Below are positions 47,048-58,654 of a stretch of 64,000 bases of DNA, one piece after another. The stretch is from Archegozetes longisetosus. Its lineage: Eukaryota; Arthropoda; Arachnida; Sarcoptiformes; Trhypochthoniidae. Under the pieces are notes generated by a model. That model worked only from the letters and a program-made list of their open reading frames with translations. It ran no database searches and was not told the DNA's origin. The stretch lies in assembly GCA_018873245.2 (NCBI GenBank), contig JAEMBT020000004.1, forward strand, positions 6,420,073-6,484,072, written 5' to 3'. The position numbers and the translations under genes were made by a program. How positions within the stretch are numbered: the stretch's first letter is position 1; each line of letters starts with the position of its first letter.

Positions 47048-48039
47048 ATGGAAAAAAAGGAAGTCGCTGCTAAAATAAGGTGATCAAATTTTTAAGACTA
47101 AACATAATAGCATTTCCAAAACTTTCAATTCCTTTCGAAGATCCCGCTAAGTCTATAGAGTTATAGATAGGGTCTGTTATAGTCCTAGTACTGTGTAGGT
47201 GAGGGTCGATGTTTTAGGTATGATGAATTAATATTCACAGAATATCTCCAGGTAATCTTACTCTCAGACAACCCTCAGAGAAGTACAGCTATCACAGGGA
47301 TTCGAACCCAAGGGATCAAGTACATTAGCAACTGAGTCATTAAGGGTACCCTAATTTTTTAATGTTATTCTAATATGTAAGACAATTGTGAGATTATTAA
47401 AAAAAAGTAAAAAATTATGTACAAGCTTAAATTATTGTTAGTCAAAATTTTCTCATTTTTGTAATTAATTTAAACGTACATTTTAAGGAGATTGCTAGAA
47501 AAATTACCCATTTCTGATGATATAAATCGTGAAATAATTGTGGATTTGAGCGACATTCGATCCATTATAGGTATACTTTAAATTTCTTTTAATCGCGTTT
47601 GAATATAGATTTCATGAAAAAATCACACTATTTAGAGGTTTCAGGGTTTTTTGGTGAAAAATTTGAAAAGATTTTATGGGAAAAATTCGAACAAAATAAA
47701 CAAATTTTGACATCTCATTCATCAGATAAAAGTCTGAAGTAAAGATACGTCAAATTTATTATAATAGTCTTTTTCTAAATAAGATTAAAAAATTTTAGGC
47801 TAATAAAGAAAATAATTATTGTATTGAGAAGGACTACGCGTCTATACTCTTGGAAAATTGGCGCAAAATGGATAATTAAACTATTGGAAAATATTGCAGC
47901 TTTTGAAGAATTTGATTTTTTCGACAAATTGTCAGATGATTTTCGATACCTGGAGGAATTACGAAAGTTTTTTTTAATAAGATTTGGAACACCAAAAAAT
48001 TCCGGGGAAGTTTTCGAGATTCAAATGGTGAGCATATAA
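47048..48039 (+). CDS. Candidate small gene of about 150 residues, unknown function
   Basis: Four exon-like pieces join in frame with fitting phases: 47048-47079, 47488-47570, 47645-47738, 47799-48039. The predicted product starts MEKKEVAAKIR, continues LLEKLPISDD and FFGEKFEKILWEKF, and ends with a helical, charged stretch (FDFFDKLSDDFRYLEEL). Junctions look normal (AAGTAAAG donor, TTTTAG and TTTCAG acceptors). A GTGAGC before the stop could be a further donor. I do not recognise the protein. It could be a small helical adaptor or the displaced C-terminal part of a gene-B-like ARM region, because the transposon block lies between them. A tRNA-derived SINE occupies its first intron. Confidence 0.35.
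47150..47352 (-). mobile_element. tRNA-derived SINE
   Basis: On the minus strand an A-box-like TGACTCAGTTGC (47328-47339) is followed by a perfect B-box GGTTCGAATCC (47298-47308). The spacing is too short for an intact tRNA: the anticodon arm is missing, so it is not a functional tRNA. The tail runs leftwards to about 47150. This is the polymerase III promoter head of a SINE; the 3' limit is approximate. Confidence 0.6.
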
Positions 48040-48114
48040 GAAACGCTGACTGCGAGAAAAGGCTTCTTTCTATCTCAAAATATCATCACTTATTAAATGC
48101 ATTAGTATTTATGT

Positions 48115-48975
48115 AAATGCCCCGATAATAAATCTATCTCGAGTCAACCTTTTTTCGGATTTTATTTTAAACATTGAGCTGACCTCATACTTTATTCATA
48201 TAATAAAATTCAATAGGTTTCAATGGAAAAATTTATAAACAATGATTGAAAGTCTTGATCACAATAGAATTTAGTACTATCAAATCTAACTTTAAGAGAA
48301 TACGCAATCAATTAGTGTTATGTTCATTATGAACAATACAACATTCATCATCAATACATAACATTATCAAAACTAGGTTTTGTTTGCATTAATAAAGCAT
48401 TAATCAAGTGTTTTGTTAGGATTTTAAATGTTTAATCTAATCAATAATAAATTGGTTCATTTATCTAATGACTCGCCAAATAAGGGAACTCCTCTTATTC
48501 TAATTAATAGTTAATTTTATTCTAATATAAATTAATCAAAAAGTGAGTGCAAAGAGAAAAAGCGCATTCCACATCCAATATCATGAAAAAACAAAGACTC
48601 TTAAGAAATTCAGTCAGTATTCAATTGGATACCATTAATAGATGCATTACTTAATTGAATAACGATTAAATATCTTTAAGAGAATGAGTATACACGAAAA
48701 AAGTGATAAAAATTAAGAGTAAAGAGTTTTCAAAAGTCGAAGCTTGTTGTAATAGAAAGTGACTTGTTATCTCAATTAAATTGTAATTTTGAAGAATCAG
48801 ATTATTCTGATGAATCTGATCTAGATTATGTTTAATTACGCGTTATAAATAATAGATCTCATATTTAAGTTTCAATGAGATAAATTTTTATAAAATTTTT
48901 GAAACACAACTTTAAGTGCGTTTTACTCGTCTTGATGCTTTAAGAGATAGATTTTTTTTATTATCGGGGTGTTCA
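48115..48975 (+). mobile_element. 860-bp MITE, copy 1
   Basis: A full-length direct copy of the element at 59159-60029 with roughly 88-90% identity by eye. The ends are inverted repeats around CCCCGATAATAA. It contains a short segment coding for an acidic EESDYSDESDLD stretch but no long open frame. It lies just after the candidate small gene. Which autonomous family mobilised it is unknown; the TA flanks of copy 2 fit Tc1/mariner. Confidence 0.85.
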
Positions 48976-49012
48976 GAATTATGTTTAGCGGTTCATTCAT
49001 TCATATTTACTG

Positions 49013-49205
49013 TAGAGCGAATCATAATTTCGTACAATTTGCAAACCCTCTAACCTCTTTGCGAGCGTTACACCCCCTAAACGCCGGCTTCGGACTAATA
49101 ACCTTAAACAATCTTTATCGACGAATATATACAGTACAGGGGATGTAAATCTCGCAAAGGGGTTAGAAGGTTTGCAAATTGTATGAAGTTAAACAGTTCG
49201 CTCCA
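49013..49205. mobile_element. Short fold-back MITE
   Basis: A 190-bp palindromic element: GAGCGAATCATAATTTCGTA with CAATTTGCAAACCCTCTAACC at left matches the reverse complement at right (TTAGAAGGTTTGCAAATTG). Arms are about 65 bp, the spacer about 60 bp. Noncoding. Confidence 0.75.
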
Positions 49206-50007
49206 TAATTCAATATTTTTTTTGAAGAACCTTGCGTTCAAGATTATGAATGTAAGTATTGAAGACCACTTTTAAATTGAAAAGGAATCACAATTACTAA
49301 GAGTTTAGAACTAATTCAATTTTTGATACCTTTATCAAGCTTTTAGCTTGACTTCAATGCAGTTTGATATGAATGGAAGTTGCACTAATCATTTGTTTAA
49401 TATGCAGATTATTCATATATTATATTTGTTTTTATACTATCAAAACTTTTCGTGATAAGACTTATCAAAGACTTACCTCTATATTATTTTGCCATTAGTT
49501 AAGAGTTGAATAATTAACTGAAATCAAAACTTTATATATCGTCGCTCTGGAACCATACTGTCGTAGCGTAATGTTATTTCAATCGGAGATATGACAATAT
49601 AACTCCAAAACCACGTTGGATATGTATCTTAGTACATAGGCTTTGGTGTTTAGTTTCAAATGTAGGGCTCAGATTCAAAAAGTATTCAACTAGTTAAATG
49701 ACCAATACTTAATATCGAATATCAAGTTTTTGGTTTAGGTTTTATCATTATTGAGAGTTCCTTTCGATATTTGAAGATAAAGAAGCTCCTCTTGAAGTTA
49801 AAGCTTCAAATTGTTTAAACAATAATTAGATTCAAGTTTCTTTTGATGTTTCTAAATTCCTAAGTATAAAAGCTTACAGATTCTAAAAACTTGAGAAAAG
49901 TGATCGAGACTGCGAGAAGTCGAAGCTTTAATAACAAAGGAAACGAGGGTTCAAAATCAGATCAAACATTCCTTTTAAATTCATTAAACCTCAATTCGAA
50001 AACTGTT

Positions 50008-52436
50008 ATGGCTTTGGAAAATTTCATAAATGGACTTCCAGAGAATATGTTAGTTCATATCGAAAATGAAACGTGGAATAAATTCAGCGAGCTGCGGACA
50101 TACAATAATAGACACGGATCATTAAAAGATTTGTATTATAAGCCATTATGCAATGAAACTTGCGTTTCTCAATGTCATAGAATAATGATATTCAATTCAT
50201 TTCAAGATCTCTTTCTTCCAAATGAAAATAACTATACATTAGAAGCAAAGTTATTTTTTTACTTATTAGTTAAACTCGAAAAAAGAATCAAGAATTTGGA
50301 TTTGGATTCCTTAATACATTTGGAAGAAGAATTGATATTGAAATCTCTGGATATTCTTTGCTTTCCCAAAGTTGAATGCCTGAGCGTCAGAACAAATTTT
50401 ATGACCGATGATATGGCTGGAAAACTGTTCAAAAAAATCGGTCACAATTTAACACATTTGAGGATAAAAAATTGTCTAAAATTGAATATAATTCCAGAAA
50501 TTATTTCATGTTGCGAAAATTTAATTGTTTTCGAATGCTCTCATTTCCAAAAGTTTGACGGAGATTTGAAATTTTCAAATACACTGATTGATGTGAATGT
50601 TGGAGTAGATGATACATTTTACGAATTCGGAATCGAAGATCTAAAGTACCTCTTCAATGGTTTCAAAACTAGTTTTCCAAAAGTTTTAACAATAAACCGT
50701 TTATTTGATTTCGAAGAAACGATTCCTTTTATTTGCACGCGTTTTTCATCACTCACTGTTTTACAAATCGAGTTTTATGAAAATTTCAATTTTGACGTAT
50801 TGATAGACATTCCATCCTTAGAAACATTATTTATAAAGAAAGATCTTGAAACTAGTCGCTCTTATAAAATACTCAACATAACATCATTTCTCGAAAATTT
50901 GATCAACAAGAGTAAAAATTTAAAGGAATTAAAAATTTATCTGGATCGAAAAATTTTAATTACTCAAAGTGTATTAGAAACTCTTCTCGAATCAAAGTTA
51001 AATGTTTTAGTACTTTGTGTGGATAAACAACGAGATCCAGAAAGAAGATTACTTAAACCTATTTTGTTACCCGAAACTAATATTAAATTTATTGATGAAG
51101 AAATCTTTGAATTTATTAAAGATAAAAATTTGGATATATTGAATTTTTCTGGATGTGAAGTAGTCGAGAAAAATTCTGAGAATTTCAAATATACTTATGC
51201 CTATGATCCGGAATACGAGGAACATGATTTTGCACTCGTTTATCTAAAAGAACATGAATATATTGAAGGAGTGCCTCATTTTGATGATAATGTTTATTAC
51301 AAAATGTCTTCATATCCTAGAGGTCAATTTCTAATGATTTTCAATTTCGAATCCGCTAATAAAAAATTAGAATTGAAGTTAAAAGTAGAGGCACAAAGCC
51401 TAAGAGATACTTTCAAAGAACTCGGATTTATTACAATTATCAAATACAACAGAACGGTTACCGAAATACTCAGTGATTTGAGAGAATGTCGAAAAAATTC
51501 TTGTAAAGAAGACGATGCAATAATTGTTTACATATATGCGAAAGCTATGAACAACATTAACTACATCAGAGATGTAAGGAAAAGAAGCAATTTGCCACTT
51601 GTTGATGGAAATAGAGATATTTTTATAGATAAAAATAACGAATCCATTAAAATTCAAGACATAAAAGATATGTTTAACAATGAAAATTTCCCAACAATGA
51701 GACTTAAGCCTAAAATACTTATATTTGATAAACAACTGGTTGATGGTAAGTATAAACCAAAAATATTTTGAGGAACAAAAATTTAATTGATATTTAATTT
51801 TTCTTACAGAAAAAACCAAAGTAAAGCCTATTGAACCTATAGATTGCGAACCTCTGATACATCCGCATATTACGAATACTGAAGAGAGAGGAAATGTCGT
51901 GAAAGAAATACCTTCTAATAGTGATTTGTTTATACTTGAAAGCAATACTCCGTACAATTATGGTATGAGAAGCATTCAAAAGCATTATCAAAAATTCAAA
52001 ATTTATTCATATTTAGATCTTTCAAGGGGGACAATGAATTTGATAAGTTCATTAAAGACCACGCTTGAGAGCTATTCCCGAATAGAAACGATGACTGAAA
52101 TGTTCATCAGAGTAAACATTTAAAACTTAGTTCAAATATATTTTTAATCAAATTTCATTACATTTTCAGGTAATCCAGTTAGTAGATAAAGAAATTGACA
52201 TCAAAGATAGTTCAGTAGCAAATCTTAAACCTAGATTACCCTTAAATCCGGGATTTTTCGTCATCAACGATAAATACGTTCTAAGAAATACATTTTTCTT
52301 GTCGAGAAAAAAAGGTGAAACAGATTGTTTCATAAAAACTAAATTGTTCTGGCTTGGAATCCTAGGTTCAGTTTTGTGTATTGGATCCGCATATTTTTGG
52401 CGTCAGTTTAAGTTGTTTATAACAAAAATAATTTAA
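50008..52436 (+). CDS. Caspase gene C: LRR protein with a dead caspase-like domain and C-terminal membrane anchor
   Basis: Three inferred exons (50008-51745, 51810-52111, 52170-52436) join in frame to 768 residues. The start is the ATG of MALENFINGLPENM; the frame is open 39 codons further upstream but without ATG. Residues about 60-430 carry degenerate leucine-rich repeats (LTHLRIKNCLKLN; LKELKIYLDRKI). From about 475 comes a caspase-like fold: YKMSSYPRGQFLMIF, LRDTFKELGFITII and MFNNENFPTMRLKPKILIF match caspase landmarks, and the p10-like part has SDLFILESNTP and a C-terminal FFL strand. The catalytic His is replaced by Lys512 (IYAKAM), and the QACRG motif reads DKQLVD, so it cannot be a cysteine protease. 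Residues 739-757 (LFWLGILGSVLCIGSAYFW) form one transmembrane helix followed by a short basic tail, which would expose the rest to the cytosol. A decoy, scaffold or inhibitor role is inference. AATAAA occurs 80 nt after the stop. Confidence 0.85.
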
Positions 52437-52515
52437 TTATCTTTCTATTTGTTTAATTACTGTTAAGGAATACTATTTGGGAAATTCTTCAATTTTATTA
52501 GTTTCGTATCAGAAA

Positions 52516-52521
52516 AATAAA
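52516..52521 (+). terminator. Poly(A) signal of caspase gene C
   Basis: AATAAA lies 80 nt downstream of the gene C stop codon, at a normal distance. In AT-rich DNA the hexamer is common, so position is the main support. Confidence 0.5.
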
Positions 52522-52529
52522 GTTTTATA

Positions 52530-53047
52530 TACGAACAGAAAGTAACCTAAACGATCTTTATACCTAAAATCATGCTAGCATAAAATGAAAGGATTTAAAA
52601 ATAAATACATTTTTATATTTATATTAGTTCATTATTAACTATAAAAACTTATCCAACTAGGAAAATAGAATAATTTGTTATGGTTATTTAACAAATTGTA
52701 TTCAATTTTCATTTGATTTTCATTTTTATTGAGTTTTTCCATCATTTCATTATTGACTGTCATTTGAAATGAACTTCGCGTTGAGTTAGAATATATGTGA
52801 TAATCAGTTCCGTGAACCACTGCTTTCTATATTTCTGTTCCGCTTATGAAAGCTAGACAAACGGGATATTTTATTATTGAAATAATTAAAGATTCAATCC
52901 GGGAGGGATTGTGTCAATGAAGTTCTGCCATCCATTATTTAATGTCAAAAAATGAACTATTAAGTAATTTTAGGAGTATTAGGGAGCCAACTATGAAAAA
53001 AGACATAAGCTGCATTATGTTATTCTGTAACTACTTGTTACGAAAAT
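52530..53047. other. Intergenic stretch after gene C
   Basis: No gene or clear repeat was recognised. The minus-strand frame at 52635-52820 is short and without similarity. Confidence 0.5.
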
Positions 53048-54048
53048 TGGCCAATGACGACTAACTAGGCTCAATGACTATGAAATCAGGAAAGGGTCCC
53101 TTCAGGTAGTACTTGATGAGAGAAGTTCATCTCCACCCCTCTTGAGGCTCCGCCCTTCCGTTCGCAAACCACGCCCACTTTCTCAAAATAGCCAAAAATC
53201 AACCGTTAAGTGGATAAATAACCGCCTAGACAATAACTTTACCTCATATAAGCCCTTCCCACTTCTGTCTACCCGCTTTATATAGTTCTTTATGTGTTAC
53301 TCATACTTGAATATCTACCTTGCCATGGAGTCAGGTAACGTTTTTCGATTCTCTCTCCTCTGCAGCGCCAGTGATCAAATAGTGATGTAGGAAGAGACTA
53401 GGGGGTGTATCGTCTAAAGTGGCCTGCCACTACCATTCTAGCTCCTCCCACTCCACTGGCAGTTGTCTTGCGACGTCGACAGGGAATGACCCGTAATTTT
53501 CAAGACAACGACCGAAAACACAATACGCCAACCTGGCGAATCACTCGCCTGTTGATGTCATTAACTTTGAAAGGCTCACGCTTTTCGATTTCGATATCTT
53601 CAGGCTATAAATATGTAAACAAAACTGAGTAATTATATAAATAAAAATTTGTAGTTTATAAAACCTAGCTGTTATATAAGTGAACATAAAATAGTTTCGA
53701 ATTTTCTAAATCCTGGTTTTTAAAGTTAAATTTTAGGATCAATTAGATAAAGTAAATTTTTGCTCTTTGGGAAGGTAGATTTTCAGGAAGTATGAATAAC
53801 AAATATATGACTGTATAGCGTGGGTGGATGGGAATGGGAGGAGCTTATGTGAAGTGAGGGTAGTGTCTAGACGTTGATTTGTCCACTCAAGAATGGATTT
53901 TTGGCTATTTTAAGAAAGTGGACGTGGCTTGTGAACGGGTGGGTAGAGCCTCAAGAGAGGATGAGGGATGAACTTCTCTCTCATCGAGTAATACCCGAAG
54001 AGACCCTTTCCTGATTTTTAGAGTCATTGCACTTAGTTAGCCGTCATT
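53048..54048. mobile_element. 1-kb fold-back element
   Basis: Arms of about 270 bp (53048-53325 and 53778-54048) are reverse complements at roughly 80-85%. Matching blocks include ATCAGGAAAGGGTCCCTTC, CTCTTGAGGCTC, CACGCCCACTTTC and AAATAGCCAAAAATC. The spacer of about 450 bp has a GC-richer open frame (53405-53632) without similarity. No transposase is encoded. Confidence 0.8.
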
Positions 54049-54439
54049 GACCGTTATTTCTGGTATTTTGGTGTTTGATATTTTATCTAAATTTTGAAAA
54101 TTAAGTGTACGAATAAATTGATGCAAATGAATAAAGATCAGCTGTTAATTAATAAATTAAATTCGTTTTCATAAAAGTGAATAAAAGTCAAATATCAATG
54201 AGTAAAAATAAATCTAAAATATTTAAGATTCAAATGTATAATTTCATACGATAATTACTTTTTTGTCTTTTTAAACTTTTACTCTCACTATCTGCTTTAC
54301 GTTTAATATTAATGAAATTTTGATTGTTTTCTGTATCGGTTGATGAGATCAATTGATCAGACTTTAGTTGTCTTAATTTTGGTAATTGAGAACGAGAGCT
54401 ATCTATTTAAAAACCTATTTCAATAATATTCATGGTAAG

Positions 54440-55005
54440 TGGATTCACGTGTCGCGAAAATGCGCAACTGCTTTGTGACATTCTTGAAAGAATAATGGCT
54501 CGTCATGATCCTTCTCAATATTTTCAGTCCACGTTTTAGCGTGACAAAGTTCGTGAAAAACAATATCACGCAGACTCGAGCGGTTCTCCAGAGCTAGTTT
54601 GTCGTATTAATAGATAACAAACTCTTTAGACATTGTACCATCCAGGTAGGCTAATAATAGTTGAATACGTGAACATAGGATTTTACAGCGTGAGCTAACC
54701 TTTTATCATTTTTTGCTACAAGTTTAATGCTACCTTTAAGCATAAAATTATTTTTACAAAAATTACTGGTAAAGCATTCAGTTAATTCTTGAATTTCCTC
54801 AGTAAGAGTTTTATAAATATCATCACGTATGACTAGTTTATCGATAATTTTATTGTACTTTTTTACAAGACTAGGAGCTTTCGACTCATTCTTAATATTT
54901 CTAAATTTAATTATTTTGTGCGGTTTAGGAGGAACAGTGACGATAGTTGCGGGAGAATTGTTTAATTTCTCTTGTGTAGCATCTAGCAGATTGAGTCATG
55001 TTGTA
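54440..55005 (-). pseudogene. Relic of a SprT-like zinc metalloprotease domain
   Basis: The minus strand has two long open stretches without a start codon. The upstream one reads VTVPPKPHKIIKF and KKYNKIIDKLV. The downstream one reads RDIVFHELCHAKTW, followed by HDEPLFFQECHKA. HExxH in an RDxxxHExCHAxxW setting is characteristic of SprT/Spartan/GCNA-type proteins, which act on DNA-protein crosslinks. The element is broken (a few breaks) and has no visible flanking exons. Origin is unclear: a host GCNA/Spartan copy or the cargo of an old mobile or virus-like element. Confidence 0.5.
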
Positions 55006-55939
55006 TTTCTTTAATGATGGTATTAGATTAGCATTAACAATGGTATAATAACGCTCTAACATTTCAAAGTGTGTATTCTAGTACTTGTGGAACGCATTGT
55101 GTATTATATTTATTTACTAAATGTAGATGTATTAAATTCAAAGATTTTACTAATCTATTCAATAATAGCAAAAGGATAAATGATTTAATAGCTGAGATAC
55201 TATATAAAGCTTCGATCTAATTGAAAGCTGTATGAATGATCATTCAATTGGAATCATGTCTTACCGTTTAATGGAACATAAGTGTGCCTTTACTTCACTA
55301 TATGCTCCAGTTGATACTAGGTAACTAATTACTATAATACTTGAAGCGTTATTTAAACAAAAATTTATGTCTTTTGAAAGAGGCTTCTGCTTTCAGAGCA
55401 TTTCTCGTTTGTCCATCAAATTGTTACGAGAGAGACATAAGAGAGTTATTCATAGAAGGTCAGTAATTGGATAGTATTGAAGATTTGGAATCAATATTAC
55501 ACAAGCTAATTTTTTAAAAATTTTCTGAATTCCAGAGAGCAAAAAAATTGAAAAAGGCATTGAACTAATGGAAAATACTGAGAGTTAGAAACGTCTCAAA
55601 TTTGAAAAATAAGATGGAAGAGATTTACATTATAATTAATACTTAGAGATACTTTAAAAATATTTTTATTTAAATAATGTACTATTTTATTCTTGCAGTT
55701 ATTCGAATAACATTTTTATACAAAATTAATTTGTTTCTCAATCATTCTATACTTAAAAATTTGTGCACAAACTATTATTTATCTAGAAAACATAGAATAG
55801 TTTTACTCAACTTATTTAACATGAACGTCGAAGAGTTGAATATCTTAAATTTGAAAAATCAGATATTCTATGAGAATTTTTTGAAAACTAGGATATCTTG
55901 CAAGGATTCAATATATTGAAAATTCGAAAAACTTTGTGT
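55006..55939. other. Unassigned AT-rich stretch
   Basis: No gene recognised. The plus-strand frame at 55677-55919 begins with a hydrophobic segment and is Leu/Ile/Asn-rich; it looks like a chance frame. Confidence 0.45.
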
Positions 55940-56120
55940 TTACAGGTTTATCTAGACAAGCCAGATAATCACAGGAGTAAGACTAAACAAACCAGATATT
56001 TACAAAGGTAAAACTGGAAAAACCAAATGTTGACTCTGAGTTTTTAAAAAACAGGTTTTGCAGGGAGACTAGTCAAACCAGATATTGGCAGGTTCGATCT
56101 AGATAAACCAGATATTCTCT
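55940..56120 (+). repeat. Degenerate minisatellite, about 32-bp unit
   Basis: Roughly five diverged units share the core CTAGACAAACCAGATATT followed by ACAGG or a variant (near 55950, 55988, 56015, 56075 and 56095). The unit length is not a multiple of three and there is no open frame. Confidence 0.6.
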
Positions 56121-56518
56121 ACAACTATCTAATGGTTGATTTAATTTTACAGACATCAAACCTGAGTTACCATTCGTCTGTCAACAAGATGATACTACTT
56201 CTGGCGAAATTCTTGAGATAGTATTCGCTCAGGACTTGTGTTGGTAAAGAGCAAAACAGATATTGTTCAGTCACTGGTTTAAACTAGTCGGAATTCGAGA
56301 GTTCAGAGAGGATAGAAAAAAGCAAATATGAATGTTTTTTGGAGAAGAGCCTTAGGTTTGAGACTAAAATACTAAAAGGCATATATCAAGGCATACAGAT
56401 ATAAGTTTTGATTTGATTTAATTATTGAACTCTTAACAAATACCAAAATTGTATAGAGATAAGTGATTGATAAGTCTTACCCCGAAAAGTTTTGAGATAA
56501 TAACTACAATAATAAAAA

Positions 56519-57907
56519 AGGTTACGTTATAGTAATGGTGCAGGGCCAAAGTGGGAGTGGTTACAACGTACTATATACACGATTACACTCCACCGACTAA
56601 GTAAAGTTTATGAACCCACCCCACGGAGACTACGCCCCCTTCCAATAATTTTCATTATTCGGTTATGGGTAAGAGTGAATTCTTTCGACTCCTCATTTCA
56701 TTTTATAACATAACCGCGAATTCGGTACATCATCTTCGCATAAAATGCAATGAATCGAAAGAGCCTGCTTTTACAAAACTACGCCTTCTCGTTTCGGGGA
56801 TATAAGTAATTCTTAGAAGTGGGCGTGGCCTCAAAAGTGAGGGGTGGACTGAGCATAACTGTAATAGCTGGGTTCAACGATGTACATCATGTGACTATGT
56901 CCCTAGAATATTGTCCTGAAACATTGCAATAACCTAACATTTAGGGAAAATTTGTAGTTATTGAAAATTAAAATATTTTTACGTGTAGATGGGAGTGGTC
57001 TATGTATACGCCCTAGTGTAGCATTCAATTCTAAGTCGATTGAGCCAACCTCCGTAAGCGTCCGCCTACACTTTCCTAGTTTTAAAAAATTTTTGAAGAT
57101 AGAGCGTGGATCCCATTAGGATGAGGTTATAAACTTTAATTAGTTGGTGGACTCTAACCATGTATGTACAGTCGAGAAACAAAGTCCTTCCTATCAGTTA
57201 ATCGAAAAATTCCTTTTCCTTATCAACTTTGACTAGAAGAGAACCATTAATATGAAATTCTTATCTTTCATTATAACATTTTATACTTTAAAAATATTCA
57301 AATAGAAAAAATATAACAAAATTAGCATTATTTCTTAGGAGATTTAAATTCATTAATGAACTAAATAGATACCATCACTAATATTAAGTATCCCAAAGAT
57401 ATCTATGGCAGATTGATCGCTTCGCCATATGCATTACTCATTCGATTTTAATAAAAATTTTCAAAACAAACTTAACCTTAATATCACCTGTTTGACCAAA
57501 CCTTTGAGCCCATTCTTAACAGTTTTATAGTTTCAAGTTAAAACGCGCGCGATATCTTTATATTCCATACCTCTTTCTAACATCATAATGATTTGATTGC
57601 GCTCAATTTCAGTAATTAGCTGACCATTAGCTCGATGCACATTATTAAGAAATGAATGTTTTGTTTTATCGAAATGACATGCTTCTTAGCAAAAATATGC
57701 ACTTTATGTTAAATATTTCACGAATAAACTCTTTACGTTATACTCAACATTTGCTCTTTTGATAATACCGTCACATATCAGATTAGATAGAAATTTTAAA
57801 GTCTTAATTTCTTATCATTTATTTTGTGATAGAAATGACTTTATTTCTCGAGCATATGTCTATAACCCCGCCCACTTTGACCTTGCACCATTACTATGAC
57901 GTAACCT
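56519..57907 (-). mobile_element. Tc1-like element, transposase largely lost
   Basis: Terminal inverted repeats of about 40 bp match (GGTTACGTTATAGTAATGG and AGGGCCAAAGTGGG at left; reverse complement at right). The 1389-bp length is typical of Tc1/mariner. Minus-strand sequence at 57.48-57.66 kb encodes a Tc1-type N-terminal helix-turn-helix (LITEIERNQIIMMLERGM, EYKDIARV). The catalytic part was not found; instead there are GC-rich inverted blocks (56612-56645 against 56815-56850). Confidence 0.75.
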
Positions 57908-58654
57908 TCAAGATGAAAATAAAAACAAAAACATTTTACTTTAAAAAATTTAAAATCTATTAAAGTGGAAAAAAGTTCTACTTAATTATTATGTTAGGAG
58001 AATAGTCCGGACAATTGGATCTTTAAAACAAATCTATATTTTTTTTAATATGATTATACGATTAATGAATGTATTCGCCTCCTGTCTGGTCCATTGCAGT
58101 GGGAGGTGTTTTATACAAGTGGCGGCTCTTTCGACATTTATTCAATGTATAACTTGATCATAAGTCATCTTAAGTTGAGTCTCATTAGCAAATCCCTTGC
58201 CTTTATTTGGCCTCTTTATTCTTACAATACCTTCAAAGTCGCAAGGTTCAATCAGGAATGTAAGCGGGTGATTAAGTTCTACTCAACGATGTCGATTAAA
58301 GAATTCTTCGACCTTCTGGAGTTTATGTGGTCTGGCATTGTAGTGCAGGATAAATTGATTATGAAGACGGCGGCTTTTTACTTTTGAAAGTATTATTTGT
58401 CCCAAAAAGTCAATATATACTTGATAATTGACATTTGTATTTTCGACAAGCCAATAGCCAAATGCCCGATTTTGATGAAAAGCAGCAATCATCACCTTCC
58501 AGTCATCTATCGTTACTCTCGTTTTGGTGGGCCTGCTATATCAAATGTGGCCACTAGCATTATTTTAGTTTTCTAACATTTCAAGTTAAAATTACGTACG
58601 GTTCTTGTCCAGGTAAGCGCCTTAGAGTCATGTGATCTGATCCAAGTTTCATCA

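Noticed and set aside
47275-47352. Functional tRNA gene
   Set aside because: A and B boxes are too close, there is no anticodon arm, and no acceptor stem pairing is evident; fits a SINE.
53405-53632. 75-residue frame with basic stretch as a host gene
   Set aside because: Lies in the spacer of a fold-back element, with no recognisable domain.
55940-56120. CRISPR-like array
   Set aside because: Units are adjacent and diverged, without spacers, in an intron-bearing animal genome.
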